In this document: piece after piece, positions 1 to 10,561 of the stretch
Layout: the number at the start of each line of letters is the position of its first letter
Position numbering within the stretch: position 1 is the stretch's first letter
Source of the DNA: Purshia tridentata
Lineage: Eukaryota > Streptophyta > Magnoliopsida > Rosales > Rosaceae
Direction of reading: 5' to 3'
Assembly: GCA_003254885.1 (NCBI GenBank)
Contig: QANT01005266.1
Coordinates: 62,001 to 126,000, forward strand
Length of the DNA stretch: 64,000 nt
Notes under the pieces: model-generated
Database searches by the model: none
Told to the model about the DNA's origin: nothing
What the model saw: only the letters and a program-made list of their open reading frames with translations
Position numbers and translations under genes: made by a program

Positions 1-1075
1 CTACTTGCATCTGCCTAAAAACACTCATTGCCTCTCTAATCGACCCCAATTGAGCATACGCCTCTAATAACACATTATACGACATAATATCAGGCAAATT
101 CCCTCCAGATTCCATCTCTTTAAGCAGCTCAGAGACTTTCTCAAGCTTACCCAACTTGCCAAAAGTTTCAACAAGATAACTATAAGTGGTTATATCCGGA
201 ACTATCCCACCCTCATTCATAGTCCTGAACACCATCTCTGCCTCATCACCTAAACCTCTGCCAGCACAAGCACTAAGCAAAGTATTATAAGTAACAAGGT
301 CAGGTTGTACTCCTTCATGCCTCATTTCAGCAAACAATCCTAACAACCCTTCCCAATCCAACCCACCTCTAGCACAAGCATTGAGCACGGTATTATAAGT
401 TAATATATTCGGCGAAACCTTATCTTTCTTCATTCTATCAAGGAATTGAAGGGAGGTTTCATACTGACCGTTACGGCCATAGGCATTGATCAAAGCCGTA
501 TAGCTGAAGACACTACGGACCACACCTTGGCTCGGCATTTCGTCGAATATCTCGGCGCACTTGTCAAGCAGGCCTTCGCGGCCAAGCAAGCTGATCATGA
601 TGGTGCATATGTGCTCGTTTGGCTTGCACCATATCTGGCGCTGCATGTACTTGAAGAGCCTAAGCGACCTCTGCCAATCGCCACGAGCCGCGAACTCCTT
701 GAAAACCAGAGCGAAGTCGTTGAGCGACAGCTTGTTCTTAAAGATGTCGAGACACCGAGCTATGCTGCCTCGCGGAGGGAGGCTACTGAGCTTGTTGATT
801 AGGGTTTCGACGTCGTAGCTGTACTTCCCCTTCTCGACCGTCACCGACGGGTTCCCGAGAATGAGCTCCTTCGGCTTCGCCCTCGCCGAGAACACTAGCC
901 GCTCGCCGCAGAGAAATTCGCGGTGGCTGGAGAGAAACCTCCGGTGAACGGACGAATCCGGCGGGGTTTTGGTGAGGAAGGATAGCTGGTGATGGTGAGG
1001 CTTAGGTTTTAGTTTGGAGAGTGAGGCGGAGAGAGGCGAAGGGCTGGAAATGGAGAGAGTTGGGGAGAGGGTCAT
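1..1075 (-). CDS. pTAC2: pTAC2-like plastid PPR protein, 5' part (cut by window edge)
   Basis: This is the N-terminal part of a pentatricopeptide repeat protein. The ATG is at 1075-1073 and 358 codons plus one base are visible without an intron; the rest lies beyond base 1. The first ~70 residues are rich in Ser, Pro and basic residues, as in a chloroplast transit peptide. A conserved block follows (GNPSVTVEKGKYSYDVETL, then SSLPPRGSIARCLDIFKNKL) that I recall from Arabidopsis pTAC2 (AT1G74850), and then canonical 35-residue PPR motifs such as SYTALINAYGRNGQYETSLQ and TYNTVLNACARGG. pTAC2 is a core component of the plastid-encoded RNA polymerase chromatin complex and is needed for plastid transcription and greening. 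The family is about 860 residues, so roughly 40 percent is present. It is divergent from the coiled-coil gene at 2823. The start is chosen because the transit-like sequence begins there and no upstream in-frame ATG extends it. Confidence 0.92.
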   Translation of the reverse strand, partial: MTLSPTLSISSPSPLSASLSKLKPKPHHHQLSFLTKTPPDSSVHRRFLSSHREFLCGERLVFSARAKPKELILGNPSVTVEKGKYSYDVETLINKLSSLPPRGSIARCLDIFKNKLSLNDFALVFKEFAARGDWQRSLRLFKYMQRQIWCKPNEHICTIMISLLGREGLLDKCAEIFDEMPSQGVVRSVFSYTALINAYGRNGQYETSLQFLDRMKKDKVSPNILTYNTVLNACARGGLDWEGLLGLFAEMRHEGVQPDLVTYNTLLSACAGRGLGDEAEMVFRTMNEGGIVPDITTYSYLVETFGKLGKLEKVSELLKEMESGGNLPDIMSYNVLLEAYAQLGSIREAMSVFRQMQV

Positions 1076-2822
1076 TTTGGTAATTCGGCTCGCATGAGCC
1101 TTTTAGAGCTTCGGATGTTAAGAAAATGGAATTTTCTCTGTAAATTTTCGCGAGAAAGTTGCAGAGAACAGGAGATGAGCTTGAAGAAGGACACATGGAA
1201 GTGTTTGTGGATAATAGGTGGGAAGAAGACGAGAGTTTTGGGTCGGGTCCAACGCGAACGGGTTATCCACCCGAGCCCACCCGAACCTTGCCTATGACGT
1301 ATGAGTTATGACTTAAATAATGGCGGTAACGAATTTTCAAATTGTGATGGTTCATGCCAATGTGATACTAATACTAACTAACTAACAAGAAAATAAAAAT
1401 TATTGGTGATAAAAAGAAAAACCATTATTCAGGTAGATTAATTTTTTAAGAAATTGCTTGAAATGTGAATTTACTTTATTGATCAAAACTCACACCTCCT
1501 TTATCAGTGATACTATATTACTATTACACTATAAATTGCATGCCTTTCAAGTAAATGGATTGCATGTTAACATAACATCTTCCTATGTTAGCATGAAAAA
1601 TACATCAACCTACCTAGTAAATGTAGGTATCGCTATCTACTTAACTTTCATAACTAAATGCTAAGTGTGTTTTTAAAAAATAGATAATCTTAATCTTCAA
1701 GATATATATTCTAAAATAATTGAGAGAAAATTAGCATTTAGCACTAACTTAAGATTGGCTTTGATAGTTAGCACATCTACCTACAACTTGAGCTTGCTCC
1801 ACCACCAACTTTTCTTGATTATTATTTTTATTCATCTTCACTTGCTATTTATTTCAATTAAATTCATGATATCATCAATGTAATTCTCAAAATGACTATA
1901 ATAAATTAATTTAATAAGTCACACTCTTATAAACTACGTTGACTCTATAAGGGTCATAAGCCTTGTAAGAGTTGATGCCTCCCATTTAGGTAATTAGGTG
2001 CCATTTTGGTTACATTAGAATTGATATATGCATTGATTTTCAAGAATGAATGTATGATTGTTCAACTATTGTGGCAATAATCTTTACTAATATTCAACTA
2101 TTCAAGCAAATATTTTAATTTTTACCATTTTTTTTCACCAGATTATTAAACGACTGTCTGGGACAATTGGGCTGGGTTAAAATATACACGTTTTTTCCCT
2201 ACCAAAAACAAAAAGTGATGATGTTATTCAAGCAAATATTTTAATTTTTACCATTTTTTTTTCACCAGATTATTAAACGACTGTCTGGGACAATTGGGCT
2301 GGGTTAAAATATACACGTTTTTTTCCCTACCAAAAACAAAAAGTGATGATGTTTCGTTAAAATCACAGTAGTCAGTAGGCCCCGCAATCACCACCACCCA
2401 ACTGTCGCCACGCTTTTCAAAGTTCCTCCTTCTCCTTCCCCAAACCCAATGCATGCATCAAGCCACGTGAGCATCCGCCACGTATACGCCTAGTAGACGT
2501 CCACGTCACCATTAGTGGGACCTCAAAGATGGCGCGCGTGCGCGACCCACAAGGACTCCGAAGGTAAAACCAAAAAACCAAAAAACCCGCGCCGAGTCTG
2601 CGGGTTGTCAGCGGAAGTGGCAACATGTAAATAAAGGAGGGCATTGAGAGCAAATAGGTAATTGCAGTTATGACTTTCAGTTCCTAACAGACAGCTGCTG
2701 CAAACTTGAGGGAAACGGAAAACCTCCCCCGTCTTCATCTTCTCTTTATCTCTCTTTTTTCTTCTTTTTTTCAAGACTCAGACACGACTTTGTTTGAAAC
2801 CAGCAACGGCTTCTGTGCGATA
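1076..2822. other. Intergenic region between divergent genes
   Basis: This is the shared upstream region of pTAC2 (leftward) and the coiled-coil gene (rightward). It is AT-rich and I see no protein gene or RNA gene. The only clear structure is the tandem duplication at 2101-2352. The last 300 bases before 2823 hold pyrimidine-rich sequence typical of a plant 5' leader. Confidence 0.5.
2101..2352. repeat. Tandem duplication, two ~126-base copies
   Basis: Bases 2101-2226 are repeated almost exactly at 2227-2352. Both copies run from TTCAAGCAAATATTTTAATT to AAAAAGTGATGATG. The visible differences are one extra T in each of two homopolymer runs. Such near identity indicates a recent local duplication. 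It lies about 470 bases upstream of the start codon at 2823. Confidence 0.95.
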
Positions 2823-5800
2823 ATGGACGAGTCTGAGGTTATAATTTCGATACTGCCTCTCTTCAGAATCTAACTCCTACCATCACCATCACCATCACCA
2901 TCACAACTACCAACTACCTTTTTTTTTTTTTTTTTAATGTTTGAATGAGGGTCTTGGAGTTGATTATGATCTTGTATATGTTTGAGTTATTGGTCATGGT
3001 TTTGTTTGATTTTTGGTTTCTGGGTTTTGGTCTTTGTCTCAGAAATTGACGGCTTTGAAGAAGGCCTACGCCGATATCATCCTCAACACAGCGAAAGAGG
3101 CGGCGGCGCGCATAATGGTTTCGGAGAAAAAGGCTCTTCGGTTTCAGAGGGAGCTCTTTTCGACTAAAGAAGAGGCCTTTCGGATGCTTCTTAGGCTCAA
3201 ACAAATTTTCGATTCTAAGGTATACTGTTTGTCTCAAATGAGGTAGCTTTTTATTTTGTTTCGATGTTGGTTTTGATGAAGTAATGTGGATTATATGTAG
3301 TTGGGTTCTGTTAAAGTTGCGTTTTTTGTGATGTGAGTTTGGTGTGAATTGCTGTTTTGTACAATTTATTGTCTAGAAGACTAGATGTCCTAAAGCAGTT
3401 CCCTTTATAGTTGATACCATGTTGTAACTAGAAAGATTCATTTTAAAAGAAAAAAAAATGTTTGTGGTGTTCTTAGACATCATTTGCATTGTTTCTACTC
3501 TTAAATCAGTGGGCTTGATACAATGCAGTTCTTTATTGAGGGTTTGATCCTTTTTTAATACTTGATGAATAGGAACAACATATGTTATTGGGCATTCCTG
3601 TTCCACATTGAGGATGAGATTTCTTGTTTGAATTGGTTTTTATTTGAAATGGGCATGCTTTACTGAAAGGGGTTTATTAGTCTACCTGTTTACGACAAAT
3701 AGCTACTTAAAATATTGTCACTGTAAACTTGGTTTCAGTTACTTGTATAGAAATATAATTTATAAGCTCAAATATAGCCACTGTTTTGTCTTTTGACATT
3801 TTCATTGCTAACTCTTTTGTCCATTTAATTGTTATCAAAAGTTTTTGCTGCATGTTCGGAAATCTTAGTAGTAGCCATTCCAGAAATTTACTTGGCTGTC
3901 CTATGTGGTGATTGATGCTTGGTTGAGTTGACAAAATATAAGCAACACAGTGAGGTCCTCTGAATTTTCATAGAAAAATGGAAACCATTTCATTCTGTCT
4001 CCGTCTTGCTTCTTTTGTTGTTAATTCTGTGATGAAATGAATAGAAGAGTTGACTGATTGTGCCATCTGAACAGGTTGGTGAAGCAGAGATGATGTCATT
4101 GAGTCAACAGAGAAAGATTGACGAGCTTGAAGCACAACTCCATGAAGCAGAGGATATAGTGAGAGACCTTAGGGAAGAATTGAGTGAAGTGCAGGCTCAA
4201 CTGGAGAAGGTGACGAACAATCAAGCACAGACTGGGCAAAATATAGAATGTGATACTGCTGCTCAGGGAAGGATGTCACAGGATGGACATTATTTTCCAG
4301 GGTCAATAATATCTCAAGTTAATTCACAGTTAGATGTGGTTACAACTTATGACAATTCAATTTTGAATGGGACATATGAGGGCAGCAAATGTTGCAGCGA
4401 AAATGATTCCCTTAAGGATCATTACTATGTTCATAATCCTGATTTTGCTTCTTTAGTGATGAGAAGTAAAGAGCCTGAGTTATACAGAAATGGATGCACT
4501 CAGAGAATTCGTGCATTTGAAAGAAACCTGCTAGATGAAAAATTGTCTCTTCCTGGATTAGTTGGTGATGCAAAGAATGCAACATTCATCAGAGGAGATC
4601 ATGAAGGCAAAGGGATGTGTATAACACCTACACCAAAGGTTGACAATATGCATGGGGTAGAGAAGAACCCAGAAGAACTCGAAGTGATGCAGGCAGATGA
4701 CAGCAATATCCAAGTACCTGCCTTTAAGTGCTTCCGAAAGAAGAGAAAAAGAGCAGCTAGACATAGGAAAAGTAAAGCTCCATCATGCAGGTATCTTCCT
4801 CACCAGTTCATGGAAATGCGCCAAGTATCTGATCACTCCAACTCCAAAACTTCTCCTTCTTCAGACAATAACAATGTTCTCACAGATAGTTCTTCCAAGA
4901 AATCTGAAGATGAAATTCTAAAAGTCAAAGCAATCGTTTCAACCCAAAAATTACCCTCAGATACAACTGAAATGAGTACAAAGTCAGGATGTGCTAATGT
5001 TACTGAAAGTGATGCGGAGTTTGTTAGAGCTTGTGGTGTTCAGAAGGCAACCAAAAATGATCAGATTTTCATTGAAAAATCTGAAATGACCAGGCAAGAA
5101 TGTTTATCTGCAGAAAGTTTGAAGGTTCTGGTATGCAAAACAGATGTTGAGAAAGATAATACATCATTAGATAAGTCAGATTTGAAAGCATCTGATTTAA
5201 ATGATGGGGTTGCTAGTCAACCTTTGAACAATAAGTTTCTCAAATATACGTTCCGCAGAAAGCGCAAGAAGGTGACTTCGAGCAGTTTTGAAAAGACGTC
5301 CCATCTTGACAATGACAACTTTGAAAGAAAGACAGGGGAGAAACAAAATGGTTCTCTGGAGCCACAGAAGTCGAGCTTGATGACTGAATCATCTCGTGAC
5401 AGTCGACGACTAGCACAGGTTGCTCGTCAGGTTGGCCATATAAGTGTGTACTTGTTGTCATGTGCGTTTTCTTTGCGTGTATGTGTGTTTGTGTCACCTC
5501 TGGCATTCATATGACAAGTACAGCTAGAATGAGTAAACATTCTGTAATATTCAACTGTTAGGTGATGGATACTGGACATTATTGGGAGGGTCGGTCTAAG
5601 TACTTGCCTAGTTCGATCTTCCCCTAAAATATTTTGCCTGTGTTCACCCTGAAAAAAATATTGTGAAATTTAGCTTAACTCAAGCTGGTTCCATGTATTA
5701 TGCCATGTCTATCCTGGGACGAGGATGCCAATCACCCTAGTTGTTCAAGATTGTTAGCCAACCCGTCCCCATCCCTAAAAATGCTCTTGTAGATGCAACT

Positions 5801-6460
5801 GATTTTGAAGATTAAAATGTCTATTATAAGATTGAATATTCAACAAGGAGATTTATATATTTCCATAAATATGGTCAATTATCATGTAGGAATCTTGTTC
5901 TATAAATTTTAAACATTATGTTGTTTGAATACTTGAAGATCTTTGTTCAGTGCATTCAATTTTTTTGCCTTGATTGTTAGTTTTAGGGAACTTTCAGATG
6001 CCTTGGAGAGATTTTGTCATTGATCATTCATGATATTTGAGGGCATTGTCTGCGTTACTTTCACATTGTTTGTCTTGACTTCGTCAATGCTGATAGTTTG
6101 AGCAGCCGGAAGTTTTCTTGTATAGAAATTGACATGATTGGTCAACAATTTTGTAGCTTTGAATTGAAGAGTTTTTTCCTTCGAAGATATTTGATATTTC
6201 CTTTCTGTTTAAGAGGGTGATCAAGCCATCTTACATGTTTGAGACTGTTGACGCCATTTATGAATAATATAAATCAGACTAAATGGCAGGCATACATCTG
6301 TAAATTACCTTGCCCCAAAGTGTGATAACTATGTGTCATCAAGTAGGATGGAAAACTGTATATTGTTGTAGTTTCTGGCTTGCTTACTTACTTACCGATA
6401 CTCTCTGCATTTCCTCTTGCACAGCTTATATCTTTGTCAGAGAAGAAGTGGTGGCAGTAG
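2823..6460 (+). CDS. Plant coiled-coil protein of unknown function (four exons)
   Basis: Exons 2823-2837, 3043-3219, 4075-5430 and 6425-6460 join in frame to give 527 residues. The N-terminus starts MDESEKLTALKKAYADIIL and continues through a strongly helical, charged region to about residue 115, with heptad-like segments such as RKIDELEAQLHEAEDIVRDL. This predicts a coiled coil. The middle (residues ~120-510) is low-complexity, Ser/Asn/Lys-rich and has two basic clusters (FRKKRKRAARHRKSKA and FRRKRKK) that look like nuclear localisation signals. The protein ends LISLSEKKWWQ, encoded by a 36-base exon after a 994-base intron. I recognise this as a conserved plant-specific architecture but know no function for it. 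The first exon is only 15 bases. The exon 2 and 3 frames and GT-AG junctions support the model; the exact start is inferred from the MDESEK beginning. Confidence 0.82.
2881..2936. repeat. Simple repeats in intron 1 of the coiled-coil gene
   Basis: A CATCAC-type microsatellite (about 2881-2903) is followed by a run of about 18 T (2919-2936). Both lie in intron 1, upstream of the acceptor at 3042. Confidence 0.85.
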
Positions 6461-7970
6461 AGATCTAGATGGACTTTGCACAGAAATGGCAAGGACATTG
6501 AACTTGCTTTTAAGAGAAAACCAAACACAGTGCCTCTGCTATGTGATTTCAAAGATGGCTTTGGGTGAGGAAAATTTCATAGATAGGTCGCCACCTTATT
6601 GTGGAAGACCTGTAGATCCCTAAATTAATTACATATGGGCATTATGTATATAAAAATGGAAATTAACAACATTGTTATATTATGGTCTCTTCTTTTCGAA
6701 TGAATTTTGTAAAACTAAAACTGTAAGTGCCATTGTGTCCATTTTACAGGATAGCTTTAGTAATTAAATTGCACTTTTCATTGAAAATGTTCTTTTGTAT
6801 CCTTGTGAGGCTTAATTTGGTATTGCAATAAGAAAAAACTGCAATGAAGTAATACAGCAGTGAAGTAAAACAGCTGTGAAGTAATGTTAATCGAGTGTTT
6901 GGTAAACTATGTTTTCAAAAGTGTTGTGAGTACAAAAGTAGTATGAAGGTGTCTGGTAAATTGTAATATAAACTGCTGTGAACGTTCATAAATATTAAAA
7001 TGGATATGATGCTGAATGTTTTTTTGACTTATTTATTTGAAAAAAAAAACATTTTATTAGTTTATAATTTTTGGTCTACAAATTTATATATATTAGCATT
7101 AAAATTATAGATCTCAAAACAAAATTATTAAATAAGTATGCATATTATTTTTGTAAGAATATTTTAATTTTAATGGTACAAATAAAATATCATAATTAGT
7201 AATATTAATATAAAATAGTGATAGTAAAAATACATTCACCATCACATACATCATACATATATATCATAGTTAAAAAGGGAGGATAATGGTTGTCATTTTA
7301 TTAAAAAAGTGAGGATAGATTGAGTAAAAATAATTTTGGTCACAATTGTCACTTATTACAGTTTTGAAAAGCAGGTTTCAAACTGTAGAGAATATTTGTA
7401 GTGAGTAACTTCAAATAGTCACTTACTACAGTTTTTAAATTTTTACCAAACACCAAAACTGTTGTGAGTGACCTAAAATTGTTATTCATAGTAGTTTTTG
7501 AGTCTCTCACTATAATCCCAAATGGGGCCTGAGTACTTCTCACTACCCCTGAGTCCTAAGCTCAGAATTACATCTCTAGTAAGAAGTTTGACTATTAAAG
7601 AAGTCAAAGAGGTGATAAATTATTTTGATTAACAATAAAAATGATAAAATGACATGCGAAACTGTTTGGTAAAAGAAAATTATTGGATGATTTACTTCAT
7701 TATCAAACTTCAAAATAGCTTTAGAGTAATTATGGCCTCCAAATTCTAGAAAAACGCTTCTAAAATATTGCCCCAAAAAAGCAAAACCCAAGCAAAAATT
7801 CATAATAGACCCTCCGATGTCCATCGTCCAAGCCACGTGGCCGAATTGTGGCTGTGCTCTTGCTTGCGTAAAGACTAGTTTTTTAGAGTTTACTGATAAA
7901 ACCAGAGAGAGAGGCTAATTGAAGACTTGGAACTTGAAGGAGGAGCTTTACAGAGAAAGAGAGAGAGAGA
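6461..7970. other. Intergenic region with a decayed inverted-repeat element
   Basis: The first ~250 bases are probably 3' UTR of the upstream gene. The middle is the element described at 6808-7530. The last ~150 bases lead into the short gene at 7971 and contain a GA-rich leader. I see no coding sequence. Confidence 0.5.
6808..7530. mobile_element. Putative non-autonomous DNA transposon with imperfect terminal inverted repeats
   Basis: The left end 6808-6832 (AGGCTTAATTTGGTATTGCA...) matches the reverse complement of 7506-7530 (AGGCCCCATTTGGGATTATA...) at about 18 of 25 positions. Both subterminal regions carry related motifs: AGCAGTGAAGTAAAACAGCT on the left and several CAGTTTT/ACTGTAGTAAGTGAC motifs on the right. 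The interior is AT-rich and non-coding. No convincing target-site duplication is visible, so the superfamily is unassigned and the ends are approximate. Confidence 0.5.
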
Positions 7971-9014
7971 ATGGGGATAGTGGGTAAGGCAGGGGATTGG
8001 GCTTTCAAGGCATTCACGGCGGGTCTGGGAGTCACCACCATATACCTCACCGCCACGTTCTCTGTCAATGTCTACAGAGGCCTTGCTTGGCACAAAGCTC
8101 AATCGGTAACACCTCCTCTCTCTCTCTATCTCTCACGCTAGGGTTTCCTTTTATTTTTCGTTTAAATTTTCTGAATTATTATACTCTCTGTGATATTGTA
8201 TGAAACATATAAGATTGCCCATTTTTGTTTTACTCGATTTTGCGTACAATATAATCAATTTTGTCTTTTGTAGCGTATTTTAGGCCTGGTATCAAACTGA
8301 ATGTGAACTATTTGTACGCTTCCATTGTTGTAGGTGAACATAGTCTCGAATATCTAGAAGTTAAACCTAACCTAATTTATGCTCATTTCTTGCTTCTTTA
8401 TAAATAGTTGTTGAGATAATTACGATGCGTACTTAATTAATAGGATTAAGATGATATATTAGCCTCGGGTGTGTTTAAATTTTGATTGAAGCTCCAGCCT
8501 GAGAGAATTATTGTTAACTGTAACTTCAGAAGAACCTGAGCAACTGACCAAAAGGAGCATTGCATTTGTGAATTAAGAACCAGAGATGTATCTGTTTGAT
8601 GAAGTTTATGTTTCCCTTACTTGGATAGATAAGCATTTAAACTACCCAAATGTGGAAAATAAGTCAAAAATATGTGTCAATGTTGATTTTGTTTGCTTTC
8701 AATGCAATTTCCAGACAATTTTAATCGAAACATGCAAAGAAGCCTCAATTTCAAAGCATAGGATGTTGGGAGTTCTCTTTAAGTGCTTAAGATGCTATAA
8801 TATATACATCTGTTGAAGTGTTTTCTTCTCATGAAATTGTAAAAGAAGTTTTGCTGACACTACATTTAGATATGACCTAGCACATAACTTTTTCGGCTTA
8901 TAATGTTTCCATGGTCTTCTTGTTAAACTATTTTCTAGTAGCTCCTTAACTGAGAATTTATTTTTTTCTCTGCAGAAAATCGAGAATGAGGGTCCTGCTG
9001 AGCAAGGCCCCTAA
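7971..9014 (+). CDS. 57-residue single-pass membrane protein (two exons)
   Basis: Exon 1 (7971-8105) encodes 45 residues beginning MGIVGKAGDWAFKAFTAGLG. Exon 2 (8976-9014) adds KIENEGPAEQGP and a stop. The 870-base intron has GT-AG ends and the junction is in frame. Residues ~15-33 (AFTAGLGVTTIYLTATFSV) form one hydrophobic segment, followed by a basic/aromatic stretch and an acidic tail. The layout resembles small inner-membrane proteins of plant mitochondria, but I cannot assign a family or function. An 85-base GA-rich leader precedes the ATG, which is the first ATG in good context. Too short for gene finders that require 60 residues per exon. Function is not claimed. Confidence 0.7.
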
Positions 9015-10561
9015 GTTTTGATTTTCAAGGCTGGCTTGGATCCTATTCTCTCTGCAAAGTATTGATTTTTGTCTTCTCCGTTTTATAGAATGGAGTTACA
9101 AGTTAGATTTTGGACCGATTGGCTTCAGTTGGTTTACTTTCCAGATGTTTTGGAGATCTTTATGATTTTGACTTCGAATTTTGGAGTACTTCTCTAGCTC
9201 CATTTTTAAACCCAAAGTAATATTGGGTTACCTTGGAGTTGGACATACATGTTTTATTTATTTGCGTTATTATTATCCAATATTGGATTAAAAAATGCTG
9301 ACATTACTATGGAATATGGATAACATCTCATTAATATAAATGTTGAGATTGAATGAGTAGCTTCCCATAAATAATTTCATCATGGATTTTGGCTCTTCAT
9401 TCGAGATAAGGTTGTCTTTATAAAGAAAGTGATTGTAACAGAGTACAGAGGCTCAGAGCCCTTGTGTGGTTTATTTTAAGAAAGTGATTGCTTCATTTAT
9501 GTATGGAATTTCACAAATGTGTTTTATTTCATGGTTATTGAGTAACATATGCCTGACTTTTTAAGGCATTACATAATTGTGCAAGTACTTGCAGCAGTTG
9601 TGCCCTTTATAAATGATCATTGCCATTAAAGACACAAAGATGAAGCATGGATAAAACTTGGGACTAATATCCGTAGGGGTGGGTGGCTTCTCCAATTTTG
9701 AAATGGGAAAGACACCATTAATACTGTTTATAAACCATTACAACGAGAAGGAGAAATTTGAACTTAGAATTTAGAGTTTTTGGTTTAGAAGAAAATACTT
9801 TTAACTACTAGAGGCTACAAACCTCCACATTGATCGTCTTTATTTAAAACTGTATTAACTTGATACCAATACGACAACTGATTGAAAAACTATAGATTTC
9901 ATCAGATCTTAATCGCTCTTTCACCATCATACATTAATGGCTCTTTCTGAGCATATAATAATCAGGCCCTTTTAGAGAGCAAGTAATAATCAACCAGTAC
10001 AAAGATACAAAATGAGGCCCCAACTAAAAGGAATGAAAGCCCTACTTAGTACTTCTCTATACACATTACACCCTCTGTACCAAGAAAGTGGTATTTGGTG
10101 AATAATCTAACTTCTTTGAAACATTACTATGAAGAACAATTGAAGGTGCACTTGATGAAGAGAACAAAGAATCCCATATCTTCTCTTGAAGTCTGTTGGT
10201 ATAAGGACCTCTGCGCTTTACGCTGGAAGCTACTTTTCTCACAAATCAAGCACTTACCACAAATGTATTACCTTCGCATTGCCACGATCAACTATTTCAT
10301 ATCTGTTGCTTAGCACCAAGGCTTGGAAACAGAATCAATTTCTCCAGCTCAAATTATGCTGTAGATCTAAGAAAAAGAATTGCAAATTAAGTTAGTGTAT
10401 CGTATAAATTTTTATAAAAAAATTAAGTTAACGTCAAGCAATATAAGAGACAAGTTATGTAAGGTATCCAAGTAGTATAACTTCTAAATATAGGATGAAA
10501 AAGTAGAAATGAGAAAGGAAACTGTGAGACAGATTTGAAAAATACCTTCTGATTCAATTAG
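9015..10561. other. Intergenic region, 3' ends of converging genes
   Basis: This holds the 3' UTR of the short membrane-protein gene on the left and the 3' UTR of the minus-strand TORTIFOLIA1-like gene on the right. The sequence is AT-rich. I see no further gene or clear repeat. Confidence 0.5.

Noticed and set aside
8586-8816. Plus-strand open frame of 76 codons
   Set aside because: It lies inside the intron of the 57-residue membrane-protein gene and has no recognisable domain or supporting junctions.
10095-10395. Short plus-strand frames downstream of the short membrane-protein gene
   Set aside because: No splice partners or similarity; the region is the 3' end of the minus-strand TORTIFOLIA1-like gene.
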